Notes: generated from the letters alone by a model not told the origin. Positions 10,130 through 22,039 are shown, counted from the first letter of the stretch. The stretch: 64,000 nucleotides of DNA from Strongylocentrotus droebachiensis (GCA_035222895.1 JAVYIG010007200.1:41708-105707); one strand, 5' to 3'. Numbers and translations are program-made.

Positions 10130-11740
10130 ATTCATCTTCGTTCATTAGTATTGAGCAAAGATCTCCTCTTAAAAGAGCAATGGCCACTTAGTAAAACCAT
10201 TAGTTCGCTTCCACCCATACTGCTTGTTTGTACCTAAAAATTGAAAGTAAGGCAAATGCCTTTCATGTCTTCCCTGCCATTTCATCGTTGAAAGGATTGA
10301 AAAGAATACACATCAATTACTAAAATCCTTGCCCCATTAGTAATATATATTTTTCATTCTCATTTTGATGTTCTAGATATTTAGGTATGCATATACATCG
10401 TCATGCGTCCTGTTTTTTGTTTGATATAGCTTACTTCAGGTGAATATATACAATCAGCATAACTTGATCGTTCTTTAACAAAAAAGGAAGGGTAATTTTT
10501 TTTTTTTTGTTGCTTAATGGCTAACATATCGCGCTCTTATGAGAAATGACATTTTTCGTTTCGTTACACTTGCTTGAAAGCTAATGGTAATTGATATCCG
10601 ACCACACTCGAGCATTTTTTTTGCTTCGGTCGAACTAAAGTCTACTTCTTCTTGTGTTCTTTCTAAGAATCTTTATTATCAAACACATATATATGTACTT
10701 AAACTTATTACTTATTTTCCTAAACAGTTTGTTGTGTATCTTAAGAGGAAATGAATTAGTTTCGCTTTTACTTCTCGAAATCTAAGAAAGTTAAAAGGTC
10801 ATTTTCCTTTAAACCCGTCGGAGCTGGGAATGCACAGTGGTTCATAAAAGTTTCAAACGATATATTTCCTCCATTCTATTATTTCTAGTGGGCGTAGAAA
10901 TCAAAAAGTCAAATGATAATGGCACAGGTAGCAATTATTTGAAGTGTTTTTTCCTGTTGGAAACGGCGCGCTTTGAGTGGTGATGTAATTCCAGTAGTAG
11001 TATAGTAGTAATAATAATAATGATACAGTGCTTTTAAATCGCATAATAGCACTGTCGTAGCGTGCTGTAAATGCCTGACTGTAACTCGGTCAAAATACTG
11101 TTTAAACAGTTCTTTCCCTCTAAAATCTTATTGACTATTTCTTCCACTGTGTCATTTTTCTATAGTTGCTTTTTTCTCCAAGTTGTTTTTCAAATCATTC
11201 GGCGATTGAAATCAAATGCCACGCACACACAAATATATAAACCTAAAGATATTCTGCTTCACTGACATTTATTTGACAAACTTCTATTTAAATAGAAATT
11301 CACTTAAAAGAAAAGTATTTCAGCGTTCGTGTTCCTATAACCAAACAGCAGTTTGACGAATGTTTGACTTCATTGCTCATTAATAAACATTGAACTTCCA
11401 AAATCGTTCAAATTGAACAAAGCTCCCATAATGAATCCAATGCAAAACCTATATGGAATGTCAAAGGTCCCAATTGTAGTTGTCTCTCTGGTGCAGCGTT
11501 CTCGACCGGGGCACACGAAATGCTGCAACACATGTTAAGGGTTGCCGCGAGAGATTTTAAGTAATTTGTACTTTTTATAAACAATCATTTTTCTGGAATA
11601 ACGTCTTTCGTGAAATAATAATAATAATAATAAATTACATTTATAAAGCGTTTAATACAATGTTTCTAAGCGCTTAACATACATGTAAGGTACAACGTAA
11701 AATGAACATACAGCAATAATAATACATAAATTTAATAATA
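10130..11740. other. Intergenic sequence without recognisable features
   Basis: AT-rich unique-looking DNA with a short TA/TAA repeat near 11010 and an AAT repeat at 11619-11632. No coding similarity was noticed. Confidence 0.45.
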
Positions 11741-11753
11741 ACATTACAGATAA

Positions 11754-11984
11754 TTAAAAGCTGCCAAAAAACAAAAAATAATTCAAACTTGCCTTAAAAG
11801 GCTCTACGGATGGGGATTGATGAATAATAATTGGTAAACTGTTCCATAATTTAGGGGCTGCAATAGCAAAAGTACGATCTCCGTAACGGGTATTGGTTCG
11901 GGGACCAGGGGCATATTGGAAATTAGCATGTGTAGTTGACCGTAATGAAGGTATGCTTGCACCTCGCTGCCCCCAAATCACCAT
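11754..11984 (-). pseudogene. LINE ORF2 C-terminal fragment
   Basis: The minus strand reads RYGDRTFAIAAPKLWNSLP followed by SVEPFKASLNYFLF, the typical last segment of CR1/jockey-type ORF2 proteins (pattern: x-F-x-x-A-A-P-x-L-W-N-S-L-P, then F-K-x-x-L). The AAT-rich stretch near 11620 would be the element's 3' tail. Only the extreme 3' end is left, as expected for 5'-truncated LINE copies. Confidence 0.65.
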
Positions 11985-12146
11985 ATTTCTTTCAATTTGC
12001 TATTTTCTGAAATAACATACTAACGGTTTCTAGTATTTCCAGTAATTAATTTAATCAAAATACTAGAAACCGTTAGTATGTAATTTCAGAAAATAGCAAA
12101 TTGAAAGAAATATGGTGATTTTGGGGCAGCGAGGTGCAAGTATAAC
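11945..12146. repeat. Near-perfect inverted repeat, arms about 90 bp
   Basis: Left arm 11945-12038 and right arm 12057-12146 are almost exactly complementary (for example GGTTTCTAGTATTT against AAATACTAGAAACC, and ACCTCGCTGCCCC against GGGGCAGCGAGGT), with about 18 bp between them. The left arm overlaps the end of the LINE fragment, so LINE sequence has been copied in inverted orientation. It would form a stable hairpin. Confidence 0.85.
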
Positions 12147-12599
12147 TCCATAATTGAGCAACGATGTGTACGAATAGCCTTCGATGTGCGATGTGCCCTA
12201 ATATATATTAAATCTTTTACATCGAAATTAAATGTGTTTTTTTACCACGTTTATTTGCATCACCCGCTCGCAACTTTTAGAAAAATTACAGTTCTAGGCA
12301 ATAAGATACCTGTATCTCTTCATATTCGTGCATCGAATTGACCGCACCTTTTGATTTATGTATAATGCATTCGGTAGAGAGGTGCCTGCACAGCTAATTC
12401 TATATTTTATCTAGTGTGTTGATTATAAAGTAAATTTTTTATCGTAATGATATTAAAATGTCATTTTTCTTTGCTCGCTGGCAAAATTTAGAAAAAAATG
12501 TATTCATGTGTACATGGCACTTGACGAGTTTCAAAGTGATGCAAAATGAGATCGGGGTGACGCGAAACTTTTTATATTTTTATTTTTTATTTTTTTTTT

Positions 12600-13163
12600 T
12601 TTTTGCTGTTTCAGCTCACAATATGCGCAGTCTTCCAAAAGTTCAGTTGGATGTTGGTGGCACCTTCATTAGCCCTTCAAAACAATAATAAACCTTGGCG
12701 TTGTATTTGATTCTTGCATGTCGATGTCTCACCATATTTCTCACATCTGTAGCATGGTTACGTTTTATTTTAAGGAATATTGCTAGAATCAGAAAGTTTA
12801 TTGACCACCATTCCCTTGACTAAATTGGATCGGTACAACGGCTACAAAATTGGGCAGCCCGATTGATATTTCAGGTTTCTAGGGACCATCCATCTCAGCC
12901 ACTCTTGAGATCATTACACTGACTGCCTTTGAAACAAAGAATATGTTGTTTGTCTACAACATACTCAATAATCAAGCTCCACAATATTTATATTACCTGT
13001 TTGAATTCATATACACCTACCAGGGCATTGACGTCAGCCAGTGATCCTCCCTGTCTCACATATTCAGTTACTTGCACATTAGCCTGGATAGGACAATTAC
13101 TGTATCTGCTTCAAAATACTGGAATGATCTATCACTTAGAATAAGACAGTCTTCATCAGTTAT
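12600..13163 (+). pseudogene. Decayed LINE ORF2 C-terminal region
   Basis: Scattered frames on the plus strand carry family pieces: LGVVFDS and SHHISHIC near 12700-12750, a tryptophan/proline-type segment near 12905-12940 preceding KQRICCLS, and YWNDLSLRIRQSSSV near 13118-13160. Many stops and shifts separate them. The matching end of the protein (FRKALKTHLF) appears after 14524, because an inverted-repeat element of about 1.36 kb is inserted between. Confidence 0.6.
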
Positions 13164-14523
13164 TATAGGATTTTCCGGCCAAATTCGCGAGTTTGTCATT
13201 CAAATTAATTTGTCTTGCGTTCAAATTCGACGGTTTTAGTGCTGTCAGATAATATCTTGGGTCTATATTTCTTTTTCTAGTTTTCAAATCTATGAAGTTT
13301 TCGTTAGAATGTATGTATGTTTCATTCAAATTAATGAATAATGTGCTTATTTCGCTATTTGGTCATTCGATTCGGCGCACCACGATTTCTGACGTCGCGA
13401 AGGAATACCTTTAGCATTTCAATTTCATTTGTAGCATTCAAATTAGCACTTTGCGCACTTAAATTGATGGTCAATGTATATTTCTCATTTATTACACATT
13501 TTTTATAGTTCATTCTTTTTCTTTCAAGATTGTTTTTTCCACACTATTGATTGACTGACTGGCTTTTTTCATCTTTGGTAATAAAAATGAGCTGTAAAGG
13601 GTACATGAGCATTTGTCGTCTTGTAATGGCCAAAATTAAACTGATTGAATCTTTGAGCAGCATAAAACGTACAACCATTCCGTACAATGGTCTGAAAAAT
13701 CACACTAATATTTACTGGCTCTATAGCTCCTAAGTCGATTTGACAACTAATAGTCGTTATTTTCCCACTTAAAGACATTTTCAAGCCCCTCTTTTTTTAG
13801 GGAAGTTCTAAATTAGTATTGTCTTTCAAATGCCGTTGGAATTTAACCTTTTCATTTTTTTGGCCTGCAAATAGGACATAGTACCTTTAAGGTTGATTGT
13901 TAAGAAGAAGAAAAAAACGACTTACATCTACGGACTTGATGGTCTCAATATGTTTGTAAATGTTCATGTATGGAAGTGGATTGTCTTGTGTTTCATCATG
14001 GATCATTATGGAGGAATGGTACAATATTTTGACTGGGGTAGGTATTTTTGTGTCCCCACTTTTCCGGGATATATGAACATGTCCGTGCAGAAATGCATAT
14101 CCCTTGATTTCGCCCCTTTTTTACCTAATGTCTGACTACACCCATATGCATTGTCTTCAAAATTAATAAATAGAATAACAGAAAAGACCCTAATTGCATT
14201 TTTTTTTAAACTGTAAACGTGGGTTGTATTTCTTCCCCCTAACATTCCTAACTTGAATAAACATAATTCGAATACGAATGACAGATGTTAATTTGAATGA
14301 TAAAAATGACGCCTCGACAAGTGACGATTAATTTGAATGCTAGTTGAGCAGTTTCTAAATTAAATGACAGATCAATGAAACCCTTCGACCAAAATTCTAA
14401 ATTGAATACCGAAACGGGAAAATTGAATGATAATTGGCATGGCAAAGCCGATCTGCGCTAACTTAAATGCAAAGTAAACGAATTCGAATGACAAACTCAC
14501 GAATTTCGCCGGGAAATCCTATA
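13164..14523 (+). mobile_element. Inverted-repeat transposon-like element, copy A
   Basis: The ends are TATAGGATTTTCCGGCCAAA and its complement finishing CCGGGAAATCCTATA; similarity of the two ends extends about 38 bp. The interior repeats motifs of the type CATTCAAATTA many times, like subterminal binding sites. It is inserted inside a LINE tail. A TA or TATA target is possible but cannot be separated from the terminus. No transposase is seen; the frames at 13551, 13893 and 14006 lack family features. Copy B lies 167 bp to the right in inverted orientation. Confidence 0.75.
13573..13886. repeat. Repeat nested in element A (also at 59216-59478)
   Basis: This 314-bp block, including AAATGAGCTGTAAAGGGTAC and TGGCCAAAATTAAACTGA, closely matches 59216-59478 and is missing from element B. 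It is therefore a later insertion in copy A. The superfamily is not known. Confidence 0.6.
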
Positions 14524-14690
14524 CCTTCAGAAAGGCCTTGAAAACACATCTTTTTTTGCAGTTTTTAGTTGTAAGATTGCTTTTCTTCTTACATGTTTGT
14601 ATGTAATTGTCATTTATTGTAAGCGCTTTGGGCCTTATGAGAAAAACGCGGTATAAGTAATAATAATAATAATAATATTTAAAAAAAATG
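14524..14690 (+). pseudogene. End of the LINE ORF2 and 3' tail, right of element A
   Basis: Begins with frames reading TFRKALKTHLF, the usual last helix of this LINE protein, then a 3' UTR with TGTAAGCGCTTTGGGCC and an AAT repeat (14656-14675). It completes the fragment that stops at 13163. Confidence 0.6.
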
Positions 14691-15990
14691 TATAGGATTT
14701 CCCGGCCAAATTCGCGTGTTTGTCATTCGAATTCATTTACTTTGCATTTAAGTTAGCGCAGATCGGCTTTGCCATGCCAATTTTTATTCAATTTTCCAGT
14801 TTTTGTATTTAATTTAGGATTTTGGTCGAAGGATTTCATAGATTTGTCATTCAATTTAGAAACTGCTCAACTAGCATTAAAAATTAATATTCACTTGTCG
14901 AAGCGTAATTTATATCATGCAAATTAACACCTGTCTTTCGTATTCGTAATATTTGTATTCAAGTTAGGAATGTTAGGGGGAGGAACTGCAACAAACTTTT
15001 ACAGTTTTTTAAATAATGCAGTTAAAATGCATGATTTGCAATTGGGTCTAAGCTGTTATTCCTTTTATTTATTTTCAGGACAATGCAGATGGGTGTAGTC
15101 AGACATAAAGTAAAGGGGCGAAATCAAGAGATATGGCATTTCTGCACGGACATGTTCATATACCCGGGAAAGGTGGGGGTACCCTCAATCGCCCCTTTTT
15201 ACTACAGACTCGGATTTTTACAAAAGTAATTCACATCGTCTCTTATACCCAGCACACCCCTCTGTTTTTCTTAAAAGCTTTCATAGTTTAATTGCCCGTC
15301 AGCAGATCGATGGTTAAAGATATGGCTAAATAATGAATCATGTTCAAATTGTTGACTCTAGTCCCTACCCCAGTCGCAATATTGTACCCTTCTTCCATAA
15401 TGAAATTATGATGAAATTATGATAAATTTATGATGACACATAAGACAAACAACTTCCTTACATGACCATTTACAAATATACTGAGACCATCAGGTCCGTA
15501 GATGCAAGTAGTTTTTTCTTCTTAACAATCAAACTTAAATGCTGATGAATATCAGATAAATATAATAAGTATAAGTGTATAAATGCAGGCAAATGAAATA
15601 TAATGAAACACACATGAAAAAACAATGTTGAAAGAAAAAGAATGAGCTATAAAAAGTGTGTAATAAACAAGAAATGTATATTGACCATCAATTTAAGTGC
15701 ACAAAGTGCTAATTTGAATGCTACAAATGAATTAGAATGCTAGAAGTACACCGTCGCGTTGTCAGAAAATCGTGTTGCGCCAAATCGAATGACCAAATAG
15801 CGAAAGAAGCACACTGTTCATTAATTTGAATGAAACATACGTAGATTCTAACGACAATTCCATAGACTTGTAAACTAGAAAAGGGAATATAAACCCGAGA
15901 TATACCTGACTGCACTAAAACCGTCGAATTTGAACGCAAGACAAATTAATTTGAATGACAAACTCGCGAATTTGGCCGGGAAATCCTATA
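14691..15990 (-). mobile_element. Inverted-repeat transposon-like element, copy B
   Basis: Same terminal sequence as copy A (TATAGGATTTCCCGGCCAAA at 14691; complement ending at 15990). Read from the right end, it aligns with copy A from its left end over most of its length, including GTAGCATTCAAATTAGCACT. A and B thus form a large head-to-head palindrome with a 167-bp spacer. It lacks the nested repeat found in A. Confidence 0.75.
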
Positions 15991-16229
15991 GTAAAAATAT
16001 CTTAAAAGATGTGACTGAAAAATTGTTCAAGGCATCCATGTATAATACAATCATTTATATTTTCTTTCATAAATATATAATTTTTTTAATCGCGGTCAGC
16101 CTTGTGCTACAAAAGAGGTAGACTGAATTAAATTTTACCTAAATGACATTCAATCTTTTTCGGAATTATGAGCCTTCGGGAAAACGAGTACCGGTTGTAG
16201 ACACAACATTTCATGAAAATATCTAATCA

Positions 16230-16335
16230 CGATCAGTTAATGGGTCAGTATTGTGGAATAGTTTTCCATGTCCGATATACAATTCAGCAACATTTCAGTC
16301 CTTTATTTCGTCAAACCACTTGGCGCCCCATACAG
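16230..16335 (+). pseudogene. Short LINE ORF2 end fragment
   Basis: The plus strand reads SVLWNSFPCPIYNSATFQSF, resembling the W-N-S-L-P plus T-F-K-x-F ending of LINE ORF2 proteins. Only about 100 bp can be recognised and no 3' tail is clear. Confidence 0.4.
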
Positions 16336-16404
16336 GTGTGAGTGCGTTATGGTCGATGCAGTCGATAAAACTTCGAATTAACGGTCTCTGCATTCGCCAG
16401 TTAA

Positions 16405-16592
16405 AACCCTAGTTTTCGGTATAAAATCACCTCATTTTGTTACAAAATTTGTACCACATTATTTGTTACAAAATGAATTTGGTAAAATTGTTGTAACAAA
16501 ATGATTTCGGTACAAATCATTTGTAACAAAATAAATTAGGTACAAATTTTGTAACACAATGAGGTGATTTTATTACGAAAAACTAGGGTAAC
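16405..16592. mobile_element. Palindromic MITE of 188 bp
   Basis: The ends AACCCTAGTTTTCGGTATAA and AACTAGGGT-side are inverted copies; pairing continues through AAATCACCTCATTTTGTTAC on the left with GTAACACAATGAGGTGATTT on the right, and the middle is built of variants of TTTTGTAACAAAAT. The whole unit would fold on itself. No coding capacity. Confidence 0.8.
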
Positions 16593-16659
16593 ACTCGGCG
16601 CCCAATACACCTGTGTATCATTGTGTATATCATTGGGTTACGTTTATATCATGTATCAT

Positions 16660-16932
16660 AATAATAATAATATTTTATTCTTATATAGCGCACGTATCGA
16701 CCTTGCAAGGTCCTCGAGACGCTCCAACATTACCCGTCTATATAGGCTGCCGATTTCGACGCTCACAGCATTTAAGGAATTCCTTCCTATACCGGTACCC
16801 ATTTAACACCTGGGTGGAGAGTGGCAAGTGTAGATTAATGTCTTGTCAAAGGACATTAGTGCCGCGACGGAACTCGAACCGTGGACCTGTGATTCACAGT
16901 CCGACGACTTATCCACTACGCCACAACACCTG
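16660..16932 (-). mobile_element. tRNA-derived SINE (minus orientation)
   Basis: On the minus strand the head reads TGGCGTAGTGGATAAG (A-box like) and GGTTCGAGTTCC (B-box like), as in a tRNA-derived Pol III promoter. The body includes a CACCTGGGTGG region and ends in an ATT-rich repeat near 16660. The same family occurs at 25975, 41432, 53036 and 56364. Confidence 0.8.
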
Positions 16933-18120
16933 TAACTGTAACTTCCACTGCAATTTCAGCCCAAGAGCTGCGATAGTGTTGTTTGTACGATAAATACCTT
17001 TTCAAATTGAAAAGACTCTTTATTACCTTCAAAATGCTATTTCCTCGAGGAATTACATTCCCTAGCGGTTTCTAATCTTTGGTCTTCTAAAAATCGACGT
17101 TTATTGTATGACTATTTTTGTAATATAAGTCCTATTTCTCTCGCGGCACCCCAGGTTGAAAGAAACGATGTAGGCTTACTAGATGGTCAACATTTTAGGG
17201 GGCAGATTGACTAGGCCGAGAGGGGGGATACTCCTTGCCCTTTTAGAGTGGGGAAATGTTGTATTCTAAAGTGGAATGGACACCCATATACATACTCTCT
17301 ATGTCTCTCTTCGCTTATGTCTTCTTTTTCAATTATTCATTACTTTTATTTCTCTGCTGTACACTACATCAAAGACGCAAATCGGACCACCCTAAGCATT
17401 TTTGCGATAATTTGATAACAAATAGGTACATGTATTACCAGGAAGACGTGGGTTTGTACAACTTACATTTACATGTTATTACTGTACCGATGGATACCTT
17501 TTCAACTACACTGATGTCCGTAAAGTTTGTCAAATTTTTGGCACCTCTTTTCATGAAATGATTGTGAGAAGATGAGCCATTCTTGATAGATAAAGTTTTC
17601 ATGCCCTCAGAAAGATAATCATCAATTCAAAGATTCATAGACATTGATCTGCAAAGATCTGTTTAGAAATAAAGTTCGTCTATGAAAAAATAAATCAAAC
17701 TGTCACAATCATCCATATAAAACAAAATGAAAATTTATTCCAAATTTAATGGAAACAGTGTATTTACATGTATGTTAGTAGTGATCAAGTAGGCCCTATA
17801 GTGCCTTTAATAAACTTGACCAAATATTACATAAAACAAGTACTCACTGAATAAACTGGATTTAAACTTTATGTCGACCACACACTCGGTCTGTTGTTCG
17901 AATTAAACCATTTTCAGCTGCGAGGTTAAGACATTTTAATTGTTATCACTCAACTATCCAATAATTTGGGCGGAAATCAAGCTTTTTTTCATATTACTTC
18001 ATTTTTACGCATGAGGTGTCATTTAAAAGAGAAAAAATAGGATTTGTATAAATATGATGCTTTTTCATTTTTAATGATCACCTATGATTCCCTAAAAACT
18101 TAATAAAAGTTGCAATTTTT
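16933..18120. other. Intergenic DNA, no feature recognised
   Basis: AT-rich sequence with no exon-like frame of recognisable family. The last part (from about 17990) is probably the inner section of the foldback element whose end lies at 18131-18524. Confidence 0.4.
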
Positions 18121-18130
18121 GGGAGCAAAT

Positions 18131-18524
18131 GAAAAATTAGTAGCACCACTTTCCATTAATTTAATTCAATCATGCGTGAATAATGAATAATAGTTTGTGC
18201 ATCAAATGAAAGGCAAAGCTTTTCATACATGTATATATAATTATTCATTATAGTAGAAAATTTCTGCCATGAAATCCGGTTTCGGTTTTTTCTGGGACAC
18301 ACTGTATAACAAGCAAATCCCTGTTGTGAAAAATTAGTAGCACCACTTTCTATTAATTTAATTCAATCATGCGTGAATAATGAATAATAGTTTGTGCATC
18401 AAATGAAAGGCAAAGCTTTTCATACATGTATATATAATTATTCATTATAGTAGAAAATTTCTGCCATGAAATCCGGTTTCGGTTTTTTCTGGGACACACT
18501 GTATAACAAGCAAATCCCTGTTGT
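18131..18524. repeat. Tandem duplication (2 x 197 bp) of the right end of a mariner-like MITE
   Basis: 18131-18327 and 18328-18524 differ at about one base (TTCCATTAAT versus TTCTATTAAT). Each unit ends with a terminus of the form TTTCTGGGACACACTGTA, related to the MITE ends at 247 and 55743. The left half of the element is not present nearby. Confidence 0.85.
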
Positions 18525-18559
18525 CGTTATGATCAGAGGGTTCTAGGACCCTTAACCCC

Positions 18560-18775
18560 TGGACATCCACCCCAGATAACCACTGGATATCCATCCCCAG
18601 ATAACCGCCCCCAGTCAACTACCCCCTAGGACAACTACCCCCTAGGGCAACAACCCTCTTGGACGAATACCCCTTGGGACAACAACCCCCGGACAACTAC
18701 CCTCAGACAACTACCACCTAGGACAACTCCCCCCTGACAACTACCTCCTAGGAGGTCCAGGGGGTAGGTGTCCGG
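18560..18775. repeat. Degenerate minisatellite (GGACAACTACCCCCTA-like unit)
   Basis: About a dozen imperfect copies of a roughly 16-bp unit such as GGACAACTACCCCCTA, with an early section of longer units (CCAGATAACC-containing). The array ends with an inverted copy around TAGGAGGTCCAGGGGGTAG. Confidence 0.75.
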
Positions 18776-18789
18776 ATACGATACAAATG

Positions 18790-21090
18790 TCTTAAAATTG
18801 TATTTGTTGTCAATTTGTAGTTAACCTTTGTAGGTGCCCCCCCCCCCTACACTTTGAAAGACGCTCCGCCGCTCTTCGAAATTACGGTTAGATTTCGAGA
18901 TTAGGGTAAGGTTTTGGGTTATGATTTGCAAATAAGATTGTATTTTTAATTTCTAAGATAAAGCGTTGGTCAACGATGTGACATGATGTGGGCCCTTTAA
19001 CAGAAAAACTACAACTATTTTTATCTCCACAAATCGTACTTACTTCAATTGTATCTGTACTATAAATAGCAACATGCAAGTAATTCAAGTTACATATAAT
19101 AATCCATGGTAAGATATCATCAATTGAGCAAGACTAGAGATACATTTTTGTTATCATGATCGCAAGTTGATTTTTATATTGGAGTGCCCTGGACATACTT
19201 GCAAAGAATTTTTTTTTTAAGCTGCTCCAGCTATAGAATTGCCATATTCTCCCAGCTTTCAAGATGTGTCTCGAAACAAATTTGTTTGTGTCCTTTATTT
19301 GGCGAAATAGTCCTTGTTTTTAATTAATATAAGTTTCGTATGATAATGTTCTCCCTATTTCGTTTGTTTGTTAGTAATTCTTGTTTATATGCGCTTTGAA
19401 TCTAATGAACAGGCGCTTTGTAAATGTGATATTATTATTAATATTATAAGTTTCTATGGAATAACTCGTCACATCCGTTTGAACAATCATCTTTATCTTA
19501 CAACCATACGATCGAAAAAGATCGCAAAACATCTTGGACTTACCTGCAAGCGTTTCTCTTCGGAATAAAACGCATAAGAAACAGATGATGGCAAACTGAA
19601 ATCTTACTGAAGGGAAAAAAGGCATGATGACTCCTTTTCCTCCTCTCAGCGATAGGAGAAAGATTCCTCGTTTGATGTTTCTCTTCCAGATTTGCCAGGT
19701 TTTTTTCTTCAATAAAAGCTACGTTTGAAAGACTTTAAATTCAACGGCGATACATACTTCATCACTTTCTCGAGCATAACGATGATTCTTCACACAATCA
19801 TGCATGCGACTCTCAAAGTTATTCGGAACAGTAAAAGATTGATGAACGATGAATTGAATGTTCTCTCTATATCTATATAGTTGTAAGCCTGGAGGAGAAT
19901 TAATTCTGATCATCTCCGGTGAGCTATACCTCTGAAAGGGAGATTTCAGTCGCAATGAAGACTTTATATCAGAATTATGGGTGTTGGTGTAACGCGCATG
20001 CGCTGTTTGCAGTGAGAAAAGAAAATGCGGTCTCTCGCGCCGTGAGACACCCCCCCCCCCCTCTTCCAGCACACCTTTTCAAAAGCCCATTAACCAGTGT
20101 CAGAAGGAACACTTGTGGCTGTACATCACAGCAATGCAAAAACTGACAAAAAATTCAACTTTGAAGGATATATTGGATCCCCTGAAAACACACACACACG
20201 CGCACCCACCCCCACACACACGCGCACTTACACTTTTTAAATAACGTCAATCTTTTTTAAGTCGATACCTTGATATTGACGTGATTTTCACGTTAATTTT
20301 TGTATTGGGCTAGAACTGGCTGTCTATCTCATTGAGCGGACTGGCAAATGGACTTTAACTTACATGTTAATTTGCTCATTCAAACTACAGAGTGCGTAGG
20401 TAGACCGCAAATAAGTACCATTCATTTCATACAACGATATTTATATGTACAAGAAGATAAATATGAGTTGGTAAAAATGGGCCGGATCATAGCATATGAG
20501 CTAGACGATCCTAACGCCTTACAGCTAAACAATGTACACAAATGTATTTTTGAGGTAACCCTCAGAAAGCATAAAAACTAAAACTAAGAAATTAATTTAC
20601 CATTAAAATCAATACTAAATAAAATAGATAACTTTAACAATGTCTTACAAGATACAAACTGATAATATGAAATATAATTTGTGTACATAATTATACAAAA
20701 TATTTGCATGATTTTTCGATTCATGATTTGTCTAGCCTTTTGACAAGGCCTCGCGACTCTGGCTAAGCGGTTGAGATGAGTCTAGATACCCGGGGTGAAC
20801 GCGCGACCGCCACGAGAGCCTTTTGCAATCTAGATATTACTGCTCCGCATGAATTATTCATAGCATTGGATTTATTGACCAATTAGAACGGCCATCCCCC
20901 AGTTGGCTTCGTTCGTGATTCGTTCATTATCAAAACATGTAAGAAAAGGTAAAAGACGTAAATACGTTTTGCTTATGAGATGAACATATAATTGATAGAT
21001 ACAAAATATCACATTCAAATTTATTTAAAATGCAAAATTACAATGAAATAGAAAGCATTTGATGACTTATGCTAACAATCATAAGTGAGA
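18790..21090. other. Intergenic DNA with no supported gene
   Basis: Contains C runs (18838, 20050), a CA-rich stretch (20190-20230) and short AT-rich frames (19371-19712 and 19719-20072 on the minus strand, 20348-20581 on the plus strand) without recognisable domains or splice context. Confidence 0.4.
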
Positions 21091-21094
21091 TAAT

Positions 21095-21130
21095 TGGACT
21101 TTTCCCTGTATATAAAATGAACCAGTCTCG
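21095..21130 (+). promoter_or_regulatory. Possible core promoter: kB-like site and TATA box
   Basis: GGACTTTTCC (21097-21106), close to an NF-kB-type site, is directly followed by TATATAAAAT (21109-21118) and a CAGTCTC initiator-like motif (about 21123). It is oriented rightwards, but no downstream plus-strand exon was recognised. It could equally be the promoter of a solo LTR or a chance match in AT-rich DNA. Confidence 0.25.
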
Positions 21131-21165
21131 TTTTCGTTCCATGTAGAGGTTAGTGGTCTTAGCCC

Positions 21166-21285
21166 GAATGTCAGTGTGTGTGTGAACTATGAACGTCAGT
21201 TCATAGTTAGTAGGTCCATGTTTGTACTATACGTACAGTTTACTCCGTGTGTATGTGTGTGTGTGTGTGCGTGTGTGTGTGATGG
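21166..21285. repeat. GT-microsatellite and small hairpin
   Basis: Two GT runs (about 21173-21184 and 21249-21282) flank a hairpin with perfect 10-bp arms AACTATGAAC / GTTCATAGTT and a four-base loop. Confidence 0.7.
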
Positions 21286-22039
21286 ATACTATATGCTGAC
21301 GTAATGCGAGGATACGTTCGGTGATTGGACGCTACTTCTTATTCTTTTTCTGGGATACTCCTCAACGTTTTACCATTTCGGTAGAGAATTCCAGTCGGAA
21401 ACAAAGGTTAACATAAGAAATCCCAACCAGATTACCAAAGGCTAACTGGCTGTGATTCTCGCTTTGTCGTTCACTCGGGCTTTCGCGATTAGTCTCTTTT
21501 TAATTAGTCGCTCGGCGTCTATGAGACATGTGGCCTTGTTCAAAGGCTATGATTTGTCCAACAAATGTGTTGTAACATAATCTGACAGTAATAGGTAATC
21601 AAGTAACTAACCGCATACAAGAGACACCTTCTGTTTGCCTTGTGGAGTAGCTATACTCTAGATTCTAGAACATCACAGTAATCTGTCAAAATATGAGGCA
21701 AATATGTATCAAACGAATTGAACATGAAAGGAGTTGAGCTGTATGAGTTCTTCACTCTCTAAATGCAAAAAAAAGCACGAACTGCCGTTTTCTGTGAATA
21801 CAATATGCCTATTGGTAACTCTCTAAAAATCGAGTGATCACGGACGTCACTCCCAATAAAGTGAAAATAGAGTGAAAATTCACTCTTTCTTTTTAGAGAG
21901 AGAGTAACCTTATATTGCTTTTCGCCACGTTTGTGGTTTCATCCACGTTTTATATGATAATGGACAATGTCAAAGTGCGCCTAGGAACAAAATGTCGCGA
22001 TCTAAATAACACTCTAACTTTCCTGATACACTGATTAAC

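Noticed and set aside
13893-14245. Coding frames in element A
   Set aside because: Not conserved as open frames in element B and without recognisable domains.
16865-16932. tRNA gene (minus strand)
   Set aside because: A- and B-box-like sequences are present but no closed cloverleaf, and a SINE body and tail follow; the same unit recurs several times.
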